Below, piece by piece: positions 42,422 through 51,784 of a DNA stretch of 64,000 nt. Numbering within the stretch: the first letter of the stretch is position 1; each line of letters begins with the position of its first letter. The stretch spans positions 105,227 to 169,226 of the forward strand of contig KE159692.1 of NCBI GenBank assembly GCA_000403415.2, given 5' to 3'. A program made the translations under genes and the position numbers. The notes under the pieces were generated by a model that saw only the letters and a program-made list of their open reading frames with translations, was not told the DNA's origin and did not search any database. This stretch comes from Firmicutes bacterium M10-2. GTDB taxonomy: Bacteria; Bacillota_I; Bacilli_A; Erysipelotrichales; Erysipelotrichaceae.

Positions 42422-44077
42422 ATGAAATTGAAGGTAGAAACGCTTGCCAATGCTTTGCAGGGAATCGAAAACAATCATCAGCTTGATCCTGCGATTATTG
42501 AAGAAGCATTGAAAGAAGCTCTTACGAAAGCATATCAAAAACAAATGAAACCCCATTCAAAACAAAACAATGGAGATTTAAGAGATGTTCAGGTTAAGGT
42601 CGAAATCGTCAATGGGAATGTGCACATTTATCAAGTGCGTGAAGTTATGAATGATGATGACATTACCGATGACGAATTGGAAATTTCATTGGAAGATGCA
42701 AAAGAGATTGATCCCCGAGCACAAATCGGCGATACGATCGAGGAAGAAGTCGATTTTACCCAGTTTGACCGAGGTGCTGTCCTGCTGGCTAAAAATGTTA
42801 TGAAACAAAAGATCCGTGAAGCGGAAAAACAGCAAGTTTATGGAGAATATTGCGATAAGGTCAATGAAATGGTATCCGGTGTTGTCGAAACTGTAGAAGA
42901 TAAGTTTATTATTCTCGATATCGGAAAGACATACGCAATTATGAAAAAAAGCGACCAGATTCCGACCGAGCATTATAAGGAAGGCCAGCGATTGAATGTC
43001 GTGATTACTGAAGTCAACAAAGAAACCAAAGGTGCGCAGGTCGCTGTGTCCAGAGCGACCCCGGTATTTGTTCGTCGCTTGTTCGAAAAAGAAGTTCCTG
43101 AAATTTATAATGGAATTATCGAGATCAAAGCCATCGCCCGCGATCCCGGGGAACGTTGTAAAATTGCAGTGCATTCCCATAATGAGAACATCGATCCGAT
43201 TGGCGCATGTATCGGGCCAAGAGGAAGTCGGGTACAGGCAATCATCAATGAGCTGAATGGTGAAAAAATCGATATCTTCGAATGGTCAGACAACATTTCG
43301 GAATTGATTGCGAATGCTTTATCTCCGAGTGAAGGTGTGGCTGTCATTCCGAATGAGAACGTCAAAGACGGATTAATTGTTGTTGTTCCGGATAATCAGC
43401 TTTCTTTGGCGATCGGAAAGCGTGGAAAAAATGCGCGTCTTGCGGTTAAATTGTCCAATCATAAGATCGATATCAAATCGCAAAGCGAAATGGAAGAGCT
43501 TGGTATCGACTATATGGCAATTGCTGCGAAGATGCAGGAAGATTATGAGGCGAAAAAAGCGGCTGAACGTGCGTATAAGCAGCAAGAAAAGATTAAAGCT
43601 CTCAAAGAAAATCAGGAAGAAATGGAAGATGTGACCGAAGACTTTACATTCGATGTGGAAGAAGAAGACAGTGAACCGGTCATTGAGTCGCTCTATGCTA
43701 CAGAAGCCGAAAATCTCGAAGCGGCGAAAGAATCGGAAAGTATCTTGGATGAAATGGAAGAAGCGGCTCGCCTTGCGAAAGAGATTCGTAAAGCGAATCA
43801 GGACCATGAACCACGGGATTACGTATCGAAATTCGAAAAACTGGCCGATACTTCGCATAAAGAGGAGGCTCAGCTTCCACGAAAAGAAAAGACATTGGAA
43901 CAGCTGATTGAAGAAAAAGAAGAAAAGAAACCGGAAAAGAAAAAGATGGATTTTGATGCCATGAAGCCAATTTATTCCGATGAAGAGCTTGCAGAAATCG
44001 AAGAGGATGAGCTTGACGACGAAATCTGGGATGAGGATGTTGATTACGAGCAATACGATGAATATTATGATGATTAA
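42422..44077 (+). CDS. nusA: Transcription termination/antitermination factor NusA
   Basis: A 551-residue NusA: N-terminal RNA polymerase-binding domain (about 1-130), S1 domain (about 135-205) and two KH domains (about 205-355, with GPRGSRVQ and IGKRGKNARLA). Beyond these is a long acidic and lysine-rich tail of about 190 residues, ending in a run of Asp, Glu and Tyr, that most Firmicutes NusA proteins lack. The tail is low in complexity. It modulates pausing and termination. Confidence 0.96.
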   Translation: MKLKVETLANALQGIENNHQLDPAIIEEALKEALTKAYQKQMKPHSKQNNGDLRDVQVKVEIVNGNVHIYQVREVMNDDDITDDELEISLEDAKEIDPRAQIGDTIEEEVDFTQFDRGAVLLAKNVMKQKIREAEKQQVYGEYCDKVNEMVSGVVETVEDKFIILDIGKTYAIMKKSDQIPTEHYKEGQRLNVVITEVNKETKGAQVAVSRATPVFVRRLFEKEVPEIYNGIIEIKAIARDPGERCKIAVHSHNENIDPIGACIGPRGSRVQAIINELNGEKIDIFEWSDNISELIANALSPSEGVAVIPNENVKDGLIVVVPDNQLSLAIGKRGKNARLAVKLSNHKIDIKSQSEMEELGIDYMAIAAKMQEDYEAKKAAERAYKQQEKIKALKENQEEMEDVTEDFTFDVEEEDSEPVIESLYATEAENLEAAKESESILDEMEEAARLAKEIRKANQDHEPRDYVSKFEKLADTSHKEEAQLPRKEKTLEQLIEEKEEKKPEKKKMDFDAMKPIYSDEELAEIEEDELDDEIWDEDVDYEQYDEYYDD

Positions 44078-44089
44078 GGAGGGGTGTAG

Positions 44090-44350
44090 ATGAAAAAAAT
44101 CCCGATGCGAAAATGTGTCGTGACTCAGGAACGTTTTCCGAAAAAGGAATTGATCCGTATCGTTCGGACTCCGGAAGATACGATTGAAATTGATGAAAAA
44201 GGAAAAAGAAACGGACACGGGGCCTATATCCAGCGATCACTGGAAACACTGGAAAAAGCGAAACGGTCCAAAGCGCTTGAACGTGCACTTGAAGCCAGCA
44301 TTCCTCAAGAAATCTATGATGAATTAGAGGCGATAGTCAGTGGTCAATAA
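44090..44350 (+). CDS. rnpM: RNase P modulator RnpM (YlxR family)
   Basis: An 86-residue YlxR protein with the basic signature MRKCVVTQE and GRGAYIQRS-type region (NGHGAYIQRS). In Bacillus YlxR/RnpM binds the RNase P RNA. It lies in its standard place between nusA and ylxQ. GGAGGGG site. The last 11 bp overlap the next gene. Confidence 0.95.
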   Translation: MKKIPMRKCVVTQERFPKKELIRIVRTPEDTIEIDEKGKRNGHGAYIQRSLETLEKAKRSKALERALEASIPQEIYDELEAIVSGQ

Positions 44351-44633
44351 GACAATTTCCAAACTCCAGTTCGCAATCAGAGCCAGACAATGCGCCATGG
44401 GCGATCAATTGATCAAGGCGGTACAGTCCGGTAAAGCGAAATTGGTAATTTATTCAAGTGCTTGCGGAGAAAACCGCAAAAAAAAATTAAACGATAAATG
44501 TGCAAGTTTTCACGTTCCGGTCCTTGAGATGTCAGATGAAGAATTTTCGCAGATCTCAAGCAGACCGTTGATGTCGATCGCAATTTTAGATAAAAATTTT
44601 GCGGATGGAATATTGAAAGATATGAAAGGATGA
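44340..44633 (+). CDS. ylxQ: YlxQ, L7Ae family RNA-binding protein
   Basis: A 97-residue protein of the ribosomal L7Ae/L30e type. GTG 44340 is the start, within rnpM, with GAGG upstream; no ATG fits. L7Ae-type proteins bind kink-turn RNA. Standard Firmicutes neighbour of infB. Stop overlaps the ATG at 44630. Confidence 0.9.
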   Translation: MVNKTISKLQFAIRARQCAMGDQLIKAVQSGKAKLVIYSSACGENRKKKLNDKCASFHVPVLEMSDEEFSQISSRPLMSIAILDKNFADGILKDMKG

Positions 44634-44641
44634 GTGATCAA

Positions 44642-46495
44642 ATGGCAAAACCACAACAAAAAAGAAAACCAGCCAAAAAAGGGAACAATCGCAACCACAA
44701 TCGTTCCTACAATAATACTCCGAGAAAGCAGCAGGAGCATGTAAAGGAAATTACTTACAGCACACCGCTTAGTGTTGGACAGCTTGCGGAACTCATGAAG
44801 AGGAACAGCTCTGAAATTATCAAGTTCCTGTTTATGATGGGGAATATGTCAACGATCAATACGGTCCTTTCAGATGAGGAGATCGAATTGATCTGTATGG
44901 AATTCAATGTGACGGTTCATAAAGAAATCGTGATTGAAGAAGATGATATCGAAGAACAGATCGGAAATCTCGAATTCGACGAAAAAGATTTGAAACCACG
45001 CCCTCCGGTTGTAACGATCATGGGGCATGTCGATCATGGAAAAACGACATTGCTTGATACGATTCGAAAAACTCACGTGACAAGCGGAGAATTCGGGGGG
45101 ATTACCCAGCATATTGGTGCCTATCAAGTTTCGGTAGGAGGAAGAAAAGTTACTTTCTTGGATACGCCAGGACATGAAGCTTTCACGGCAATGCGTGCTC
45201 GAGGTGCGCAAATTACCGATATTGTTATTTTGATCGTAGCCGCTGATGATGGAGTCATGCCGCAAACAAAGGAATCGATTGATCATGCTCGTGCGGCAGG
45301 AGTGCCAATTGTTGTTGCAGTAAATAAGATTGATAAGCCGGGAGCAAATCCAGACAAAGTTATGGCTGAATTATCCGATCTTGGTGTCATGCCTGAAGAA
45401 TGGGGCGGAGACACGATTTTTACGCAGATTTCTGCTCGAAGCGGAGAAGGCGTCCATGATTTGCTGGAAACACTCATTCTTGTAGCGGATATGCAAGAAT
45501 TGAAAGCAAATCCGGATACGAATGCTTCCGGAACGGTCGTAGAAGCAAAACTTGATAAAGGACGCGGTCCTGTCGCAACATTGCTTGTACAGCAAGGAAC
45601 ATTGCATACAGGAGATAGTGTCGTGGTCGGAACAAGTTTCGGACGTGTGCGCAAGATGACCAACGATAAAGGCATGGAAATTAAACAAGCGCTTCCTTCG
45701 ACTCCGGTAGAAATTATCGGATTGAACGAAGTTCCTCGTGCAGGGGATGTGTTTATGACGTATGAATCGTATAAAAAAGCAAGCGAAATTGCCGGACATC
45801 GGTTGGAAAAACAAATTGAGAAAGAAAGAAATCAGACTTCGGCGATGTCACTGGAAGATCTTGCTCGTCAAATTAACGAAGGAGATGTCAAAGATATCAA
45901 TATCTTAATCAAGGCGGATGTACAAGGTTCTGCAGAAGCTCTGAAAGCCAGTATGGAAAAACTGGATGTGGATACGGTGCGTGTCAATGTGATTCGTTCG
46001 ACAGTCGGAACGATTACGGAATCCGACATCATGTTGGCGAGCGCTTCAAATGCGATTATTTACGGATTCAATATTCGTCCAACAGCAGCAATCCGTAAAA
46101 AAGCAGAAGAAGAAGGAGTTGAAATCCGACTTCATAACATTATCTACAAAGCTCTTGAAGAATTAGAATCCGCTATGAAAGGTATGCTGGCTCCGGTTTA
46201 CGAAGAAGTTGTGATCGGACAAGCGGAAGTTCGCCAAATTTATAAAGTATCGAAAGTAGGTACGATTGCAGGATGTATGGTTACAGATGGTTCTGTACGT
46301 CGTGATTGTTCGGTTCGTTTAATTCGCGACGGAATTGTTATATACACAGGTAAGCTTGGATCACTTCGTCGTTTTGACAATGATGTCAAAGAAGTGACAA
46401 ATGGCTATGAATGTGGTATGACCATAGAGAACTTCAATGATATCAAAGTGGATGATATCATCGAAGCATTCGAAGATCAGGAAGTGGTTGAATAA
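44642..46495 (+). CDS. infB: Translation initiation factor IF-2
   Basis: A 617-residue IF-2 of the short form: N-terminal basic region ([14 protein letters not shown]), then an IF2-N domain, the G domain with G1 GHVDHGKT (about 133), G3 DTPGHEAF, G4 NKID, and C-terminal domains that bind fMet-tRNA. Start chosen at ATG 44642 (MAKPQQ); ATG 44630 overlaps ylxQ and would add four residues. It places initiator tRNA on the 30S subunit. Confidence 0.96.
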   Translation: MAKPQQKRKPAKKGNNRNHNRSYNNTPRKQQEHVKEITYSTPLSVGQLAELMKRNSSEIIKFLFMMGNMSTINTVLSDEEIELICMEFNVTVHKEIVIEEDDIEEQIGNLEFDEKDLKPRPPVVTIMGHVDHGKTTLLDTIRKTHVTSGEFGGITQHIGAYQVSVGGRKVTFLDTPGHEAFTAMRARGAQITDIVILIVAADDGVMPQTKESIDHARAAGVPIVVAVNKIDKPGANPDKVMAELSDLGVMPEEWGGDTIFTQISARSGEGVHDLLETLILVADMQELKANPDTNASGTVVEAKLDKGRGPVATLLVQQGTLHTGDSVVVGTSFGRVRKMTNDKGMEIKQALPSTPVEIIGLNEVPRAGDVFMTYESYKKASEIAGHRLEKQIEKERNQTSAMSLEDLARQINEGDVKDINILIKADVQGSAEALKASMEKLDVDTVRVNVIRSTVGTITESDIMLASASNAIIYGFNIRPTAAIRKKAEEEGVEIRLHNIIYKALEELESAMKGMLAPVYEEVVIGQAEVRQIYKVSKVGTIAGCMVTDGSVRRDCSVRLIRDGIVIYTGKLGSLRRFDNDVKEVTNGYECGMTIENFNDIKVDDIIEAFEDQEVVE

Positions 46496-46848
46496 TGACG
46501 ACAGTTAAACAAGATCGAATGGATTCGATCATCATGAAAGAAATTTCTAGGATCTTACAGTTTGAACTGAAAAATCCTAATTTGGGATTTGTGACTGTGA
46601 CGGATGTGCAATGCACTAGAGATATGTCGCAAGCAAAAGTGTTTGTGTCATTTTTAGGGCAGCAGACACGCAATGAAGCAGGAATGAAGATTTTGAATCA
46701 GTCAAAAGGGTTTATTCGTTCTACTCTTGCGAAAAATGTCAAGATGCGCAAAGTTCCCGAATTGATTTTTGTACAGGATAAATCTTTGGAGCAAGGGCGC
46801 AAGATTGAAAATATTATCAAAGAAATTAACGAAAAAGAAGATTCATGA
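46495..46848 (+). CDS. rbfA: Ribosome-binding factor A
   Basis: A 117-residue KH-like RbfA that aids 30S maturation and cold growth. It overlaps the infB stop by one base (TAATG). The terminator that ends the operon overlaps its stop codon. Confidence 0.95.
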   Translation: MTTVKQDRMDSIIMKEISRILQFELKNPNLGFVTVTDVQCTRDMSQAKVFVSFLGQQTRNEAGMKILNQSKGFIRSTLAKNVKMRKVPELIFVQDKSLEQGRKIENIIKEINEKEDS

Positions 46849-46866
46849 TCAATCTTCTTTTTTTTT
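46834..46866 (+). terminator. Terminator of the nusA-infB operon
   Basis: AAAGAAGATT and AATCTTCTTT stem around a 7-nt loop, then six T; the rbfA stop lies within the loop side. Confidence 0.85.
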
Positions 46867-46959
46867 CGGCAAAAAGAACAAAAAAATGTATATATGAAAT
46901 CTTTGTGTGGTATCCTTCTGATAGGAAAATAAAATTTGAAAAGGGAGAAGGTGCTGAAG

Positions 46960-47913
46960 TTGAAACAATTTTTCTTCGCAATCGTTTATGGAATACGTAA
47001 TATGATTGTCTTAACCGTGATCTTGTTTGCATTTCTCTTTTTTATCGACTGGTTTAATCCTATATTTCGAAATATTCATATTGCAGATATTTTTCATGCG
47101 TTTTTAACTCCTGGATGTGTGATTGTCATTGTGGCTTTGAGCGGAATTTATACATTTTTGACTAAATTATTCGAAAAATGCCGTTTTTTGAATACTCTGC
47201 TTTCTGTGTGCTTGCTCATCGGATATGGTTGGATTGGTTATCAATATACATATGTTCAGATTAAGGAAGAGATCGAAAATCAATATGCTCAGCTTGCGAT
47301 GAAGAAAGCACAAGCTGAATTGGAAGATCTTTCAGCACAGACATTTGTTTATGAGGGGCTTCCTGTGTTGCGATTTGTAAGTGATGCGACTGTACCTCAG
47401 GAAGTTGCAGATCATTTTGCGTTTTCGATTGTTTCCGAACAACCCTCTTTTCTGCTTGATAAGTGTACATCGATTCTCATCATGGACGAACACTACTTTT
47501 TCGAAGAAGAAACGGCACGTGAAAATGAAAAGATTGTAGGCTTTGCAAGTAGTGCGGATATGGCGATTCGCTTATTGAGGAACGATCAAACGGGTCCTTA
47601 TATCGACTTGTCTATGCCTGATATTATTATGCAGCCGGATGATTATTATATTCATACTTTAGCCCATGAATTATCTCATCTTTACGATTATCAGTATGCG
47701 TATAGTCAAAGTTTCTTAAGTGATAATCCAAGATTCGAAAAGCTTTATGCCCAAGAGGGGGATCATTTGAGTGCTTACGGGGCAAGTTCGCGTGCGGAAT
47801 ACTTTGCCGAAGCTTCCAAATATTATTTATTTTATCCTGAAAAGTTGAAAGTTTCAGCACCAAACACATATGCATATTTCCAGGAATTATACGGAAAGGA
47901 GATTTGGTCATGA
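46960..47913 (+). CDS. Membrane-anchored zinc metallopeptidase (PPEP/ATLF-like)
   Basis: A 317-residue protein with three hydrophobic segments in the first 100 residues and an extracytoplasmic domain carrying HELSH (His236, Glu237, His240) and a downstream AEYFAEA with the third ligand Glu. The EYFAEASKYY and APNTYAYFQ ending resembles Pro-Pro endopeptidases and the anthrax lethal factor-like domain. TTG 46960 is the most likely start, with AAGG 8 bp upstream; GTG 46951 and TTG 46936 are alternatives. Substrate unknown. It overlaps the next gene by ATGA. Confidence 0.72.
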   Translation: MKQFFFAIVYGIRNMIVLTVILFAFLFFIDWFNPIFRNIHIADIFHAFLTPGCVIVIVALSGIYTFLTKLFEKCRFLNTLLSVCLLIGYGWIGYQYTYVQIKEEIENQYAQLAMKKAQAELEDLSAQTFVYEGLPVLRFVSDATVPQEVADHFAFSIVSEQPSFLLDKCTSILIMDEHYFFEEETARENEKIVGFASSADMAIRLLRNDQTGPYIDLSMPDIIMQPDDYYIHTLAHELSHLYDYQYAYSQSFLSDNPRFEKLYAQEGDHLSAYGASSRAEYFAEASKYYLFYPEKLKVSAPNTYAYFQELYGKEIWS

Positions 47914-49031
47914 AAAAAATCGTATTAACGGGAGGTCCTTGTGCCGGAAAGACGACAGCTCTTTTGATGCTTAAAAAGCGTCTTGAAAAAAAAGGATTGC
48001 ATGTCGTACTCTTTTCGGAGATTGCTTCTCAAGTGCTGCAGGAAAATATTCATCCAAACAAGATCGGATTATATGAGTTTCAAAAAGAAATTTTTGAAAG
48101 GCAGAAAAGAGAAGAGGATAAGTTGTGTGAACAATGCGATTTAGTATTGCTTGATCGTGGACTGATCGATCATAAAGCATATTTACCAAAAGAAATGTTC
48201 GAGTTGCTGTTAAAAGAAGAAGAGGTTACTTTGGATTCTTTATATGATCGCTATAATGGGGTCTTGATCTTGCAAAGCGGAGCAAGTGTCGGTAAGTATC
48301 GTAAAGAAACGAATAGAGTGCGTTTGGAAGAAAAGGATGAAGCCTTAAAGATCGATGAAGAATTTGTGAAGGTATGGAGCAGACATCCTCATTCAGTACG
48401 TATCGAAGCAAAGGAAATTTTTGATGAAAAGGTGGCCAGAATGGAACAGGCGATACTTAATGAATTAGGTATCGAATTTTTAGATGTAGTTGATGAAAAC
48501 GGAAAGCCGACAGGTGCCATTGTAGAGCGTGAGTATGCTCATCAAAAGGGAATATGGCATCGAACTTCCCACGTCTGGATCGTTCGCAAATGCATGGACA
48601 AAGTACAAATTTTAGTGCAGCAGAGAGCCAGAAATAAAAGTTCGTTTCCTTTGTGCTTCGATATTTCTTCGGCAGGTCATATTCCTACGGGAAGCGGTTT
48701 TATCGAATCGGCAATCCGTGAATGCCAAGAAGAGCTGGGAATTTCTCTCGAAGCGTGTGATTTGCACGAATGTGGATTACGTACAGTGGTATGGGATGAT
48801 TCTTTTTTCGAAAAGACGTTTCATGATCGGCAGATTTCTAAGGTTTTTGTCGTGAATAAGGATCTTTCCATTGGTCAATTTAAAGTTCAAAAAGAAGAAT
48901 TGGATCATGTTGAATGGTTTGATTTGGAAGAGCTTATGAAAGCTGTTCGGGATAATTCGATCATTCACTGCATTGCGTTAGAAGAGTTGAATATGGTCGC
49001 AAATACAATAAAAAAGGATATCTTGTTTTGA
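47910..49031 (+). CDS. P-loop NTPase fused to a Nudix hydrolase
   Basis: A 373-residue fusion. Residues 1-180 form a P-loop NTPase of the NadR-like/AAA_28 type (GGPCAGKT at 8-15, then LLDRGLIDHKAYLP). Residues 190-373 form a Nudix domain related to IPP isomerase-like hydrolases. The Nudix box reads GHIPTGSGFIESAIRECQEELGI in two parts: REcQEELG is intact but the first Glu of GX5E is Ser. ATG 47910 has AAGGAG 8 bp upstream and overlaps the upstream stop. The TGA stop lies inside the terminator hairpin. I know of no characterised protein with this exact pair. Confidence 0.75.
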   Translation: MKKIVLTGGPCAGKTTALLMLKKRLEKKGLHVVLFSEIASQVLQENIHPNKIGLYEFQKEIFERQKREEDKLCEQCDLVLLDRGLIDHKAYLPKEMFELLLKEEEVTLDSLYDRYNGVLILQSGASVGKYRKETNRVRLEEKDEALKIDEEFVKVWSRHPHSVRIEAKEIFDEKVARMEQAILNELGIEFLDVVDENGKPTGAIVEREYAHQKGIWHRTSHVWIVRKCMDKVQILVQQRARNKSSFPLCFDISSAGHIPTGSGFIESAIRECQEELGISLEACDLHECGLRTVVWDDSFFEKTFHDRQISKVFVVNKDLSIGQFKVQKEELDHVEWFDLEELMKAVRDNSIIHCIALEELNMVANTIKKDILF

Positions 49032-49038
49032 TATCCTT
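49014..49038. repeat. Target-site duplication, left copy (hairpin, 25 bp)
   Basis: Stem AAGGATATC, loop TTGTTTT, stem GATATCCTT: 9 + 7 + 9 bp. It contains the stop codon of the fusion gene. The T tract is lost on this side. Confidence 0.9.
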
Positions 49039-49229
49039 CAGGCTGTTGACAAAGTCGATTTTTCAAATCGGCTTTGTCACAGCTTTTTATTTTTCTCCCA
49101 CAAATGAATAAAAAAAGAGCAATTTGAGGTATTTAAGTACCTAATATTACTCTTTTTTTAGACCTTTTTACCCACTTTTATTTTATTGAAATTTAATTTT
49201 TTCAAAATAGGTAGTTTGTCAACACTCTG
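49039..49229 (-). mobile_element. 191-bp miniature element (MITE), copy 2
   Basis: As read, identical to copy 1 over 191 bases but in reverse orientation. Ends CAGGCTGTTGAC and GTCAACACTCTG. Lies between the convergent NTPase-Nudix gene and thl. The central A7...T7 hairpin is at 49110-49159. Confidence 0.9.
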
Positions 49230-49254
49230 AAGGATATCTTGTTTTGATATCCTT
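49230..49254. repeat. Target-site duplication, right copy (hairpin, 25 bp)
   Basis: Exact copy of 49014-49038, followed by TTTTT. On the minus strand it abuts the element without a T tract. Confidence 0.9.
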
Positions 49255-49268
49255 TTTTCTAATTTAAA

Positions 49269-50477
49269 TTAGTCTACGCAGTTTTTAACGATAACGGCAA
49301 CACCCATACCGCCACCAATGCAAAGAGAAGCAAGACCGTATTCGGATTTGCGTTTGATCATTTCATGGAGCAGGGAAACGAGAATACGGTTTCCGGAAGC
49401 ACCAACTGGGTGTCCAAGAGCAATCGCACCACCATTGACGTTTGTGATTTCCATCAAGGCTTCACGATCGATTCCTGTCTTTTCGATCAATTCATGAACA
49501 ACACCTAGAGATTGTGAAGCGAATGCTTCATTCAATTCGATTAAGTTGATGTCCTGAAGTTTAAGATCAGCATCTTTTAATGCATTCAAGATGGCTGGCG
49601 TAGGACCAAGACCCATTACAAGAGGATCTACTCCGCCTTGTCCGCAGCCGATAATTTCGGCAATTGGTTTTAAATTGTATTTTTTAACAGCTTCTTCGCT
49701 TGCTACGATACACATGGATGCACCATCATTGATTCCAGATGCGTTTCCGGCTGTTACTGTACCGTCTTTGATAAATGCAGGACGAAGTTTTGCAAGTTTT
49801 TCCATGCTTGTAGCACGAGGGTGTTCGTCTGTATCGAATACCGTAACGCCTTTGCGTGTCTTGATTTCGATTGGGACGATTTCATCTTTGAATTTTCCTT
49901 CGGAAATGGCTTTCGCAGCTTTTTCTTGAGAAGCAAGTGCAAATTCATCTTGCATTTCGCGAGTGATATCGTATTTTTTAGCGATGTTTTCCGCAGTAAC
50001 ACCCATATGTACGTTGTTCATGGCATCGGTCAACGCATCATAAGTCATGGCATCGACAATTGTCTGATTACCCATCTTTGTTCCGGTACGGTTTTTACCA
50101 TCTAAAAGATAAGGGGCAGCAGACATATTTTCTACACCACCGGCAACAAAGATATCTCCCCAACCGGCGTGAATACGGATTGCTGCTTCGATTACAGCTT
50201 CAAGACCTGAACCGCAGACCATATTGATCGCGTGAGCAGGAACGCTTTGAGGAATACCGGCATCCAATGAGATGTGACGGGCGATATTTTGTCCCAATCC
50301 TGCAGAGATAACGTTACCAATGATGACTTCATTGATATCGCTTGGTTCAATGCCGGCTTCCTTGATTGCCGCTTTTAATACAGTAGCACCAAGTTCTGCA
50401 GCAGGAACGGTTGTTAAGCTACCTAAAAAAGTTCCGATTGCGCTACGTTTTGCAGCAACAATATATGCTTTATTCAT
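49269..50477 (-). CDS. thl: Acetyl-CoA acetyltransferase (thiolase)
   Basis: A 402-residue biosynthetic thiolase. The nucleophile is Cys88 in NMVCGSG, with GHPVGASG (His356) and CIGGGMGVA (Cys386). It joins two acetyl-CoA to acetoacetyl-CoA, the first step of the butyrate pathway encoded by the bcd operon. It is a single gene on the opposite strand. Its promoter has TTGACA-17-TAATAT and a Rex-box match upstream. Confidence 0.95.
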   Translation of the reverse strand: MNKAYIVAAKRSAIGTFLGSLTTVPAAELGATVLKAAIKEAGIEPSDINEVIIGNVISAGLGQNIARHISLDAGIPQSVPAHAINMVCGSGLEAVIEAAIRIHAGWGDIFVAGGVENMSAAPYLLDGKNRTGTKMGNQTIVDAMTYDALTDAMNNVHMGVTAENIAKKYDITREMQDEFALASQEKAAKAISEGKFKDEIVPIEIKTRKGVTVFDTDEHPRATSMEKLAKLRPAFIKDGTVTAGNASGINDGASMCIVASEEAVKKYNLKPIAEIIGCGQGGVDPLVMGLGPTPAILNALKDADLKLQDINLIELNEAFASQSLGVVHELIEKTGIDREALMEITNVNGGAIALGHPVGASGNRILVSLLHEMIKRKSEYGLASLCIGGGMGVAVIVKNCVD

Positions 50478-50523
50478 TTTTCAATAACCCACTTTCTACT
50501 CAATATTTGAGATTTCTACGGAT

Positions 50524-50576
50524 ATATTAGGACAATATTTTGGAAGTGTCAACACACTTTGTGAAAATTTTAACGA
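50524..50576 (-). promoter_or_regulatory. thl promoter with upstream Rex-box match
   Basis: On the minus strand TTGACA (50547-50552) and TAATAT (50524-50529) with a 17-bp spacer. TTGTGAAAATTTTAACGA (50559-50576) matches the Rex consensus at 16 of 18 positions and lies just upstream of the -35. Confidence 0.65.
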
Positions 50577-50619
50577 ATCCCAATGAAGAAAACTGTAAAA
50601 AAGTAAGCGTTTTTCATAG

Positions 50620-51744
50620 TTAAGCAACTTTTTTTCCATCGATAAACACAGCTTTGATCTCGTTTTGAGTGTCGATTAGCGACGATGTGCATAAAATCAG
50701 GTCCGCATCTTTTCCTTCTTTAATACTTCCGACACGATCATCGATTTTCAAAATCTTAGCCGGAGAAAGTGTAATCGCTTCAATACAAGCGTCTTCGCTC
50801 AAGCCTTCTTTGTGGGCCAGGGCCGCACATAATGGCAAATATTCTTGGGGAACCACAGGAGAGTCTGTTGTGATAGAGAATAAAATACCGGCATCATGGA
50901 TCACTTTCGGAGTAGAAAAAGATTTTGCTTTCAGTTCGTATTTTGATTTATGAGTTAAAGAGGGACCTACGATACAAGGGTATCCGCTTTCTTTGATCTG
51001 ATCGACTATGATTGCTCCGTCCGTGACATGATCGAGGGTCACATCAAGATCGAATTCTTTTGCGATCCGGATCACAGTTAAAATATCATCGCTGCGATGC
51101 GCATGGCATTTTAAAGGCATCTTTTTTTCGATAACCGGCATCATGGCTTCATACTGTATGTTGAAAGGAACATCTTTTCCTAAATCTTTGTTTCTTTTAT
51201 ACTCCGTGGTCTTGAATAATAAATTACGCAGCAGGGCAGCAATATTCATTCTGGTTTTGATCTTCGAATCCTTATATACACGTTTTGGATTTTCTCCGAA
51301 TGCGGCTTTCATGGCTACGTTTTCGACAATGACCATTTCATCTATGCTTTTTCCGTAAGTTTTGTAACATACAAAGGTACCGCCAACAACATTGGCGCTT
51401 CCCGGGCCGGCAGCCACACAAGTAATTCCGGCATTACGTGCGTTCACAACGCTTTCATCAAGCGGATAGCATCCGTCAATACCTCGTACTTCGGGTGTGA
51501 TTGGGTCAGACATTTCATTGACATCGTTTCCTTCATCGCGAATGCTGCTTTCTTCCATACCAAGATGGCAATGGGCTTCGATCATTCCTGGATAGAGGCG
51601 AAGTCCTGTGCAGTCAAGTACTTCTTCATCTTGTTTCGGGGCCAAGTTCTCGCCGATCTGGGCAATCTTACCGTTTTCGATTCGGACATCGCCGATAAAG
51701 GAAGCTCTTTCAATTGGATAGATTTGTGCATTTTTAAAAATCAT
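50620..51744 (-). CDS. Amidohydrolase family protein
   Basis: A 374-residue amidohydrolase with the HCH metal motif (EAHCHLG at 57-63), a further KCHAHRSDD and LDHVTDG, and TTDSPVV carrying the Asp. The layout is that of imidazolonepropionase-like or dihydroorotase-like enzymes; substrate unknown. It lies between thl and bcd, divergent from the bcd operon, and its promoter overlaps the Rex site. GAAAGGAG before the ATG. Confidence 0.85.
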   Translation of the reverse strand: MIFKNAQIYPIERASFIGDVRIENGKIAQIGENLAPKQDEEVLDCTGLRLYPGMIEAHCHLGMEESSIRDEGNDVNEMSDPITPEVRGIDGCYPLDESVVNARNAGITCVAAGPGSANVVGGTFVCYKTYGKSIDEMVIVENVAMKAAFGENPKRVYKDSKIKTRMNIAALLRNLLFKTTEYKRNKDLGKDVPFNIQYEAMMPVIEKKMPLKCHAHRSDDILTVIRIAKEFDLDVTLDHVTDGAIIVDQIKESGYPCIVGPSLTHKSKYELKAKSFSTPKVIHDAGILFSITTDSPVVPQEYLPLCAALAHKEGLSEDACIEAITLSPAKILKIDDRVGSIKEGKDADLILCTSSLIDTQNEIKAVFIDGKKVA

Positions 51745-51784
51745 AGATCATTTCTCCTTTCACATAATCTTTCACATAATCTAT

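Noticed and set aside
43373..44218. 281-codon open frame antisense to nusA
   Set aside because: It is rich in Phe and Leu as the mirror of the Glu/Lys-rich nusA tail. No start site or family fits.
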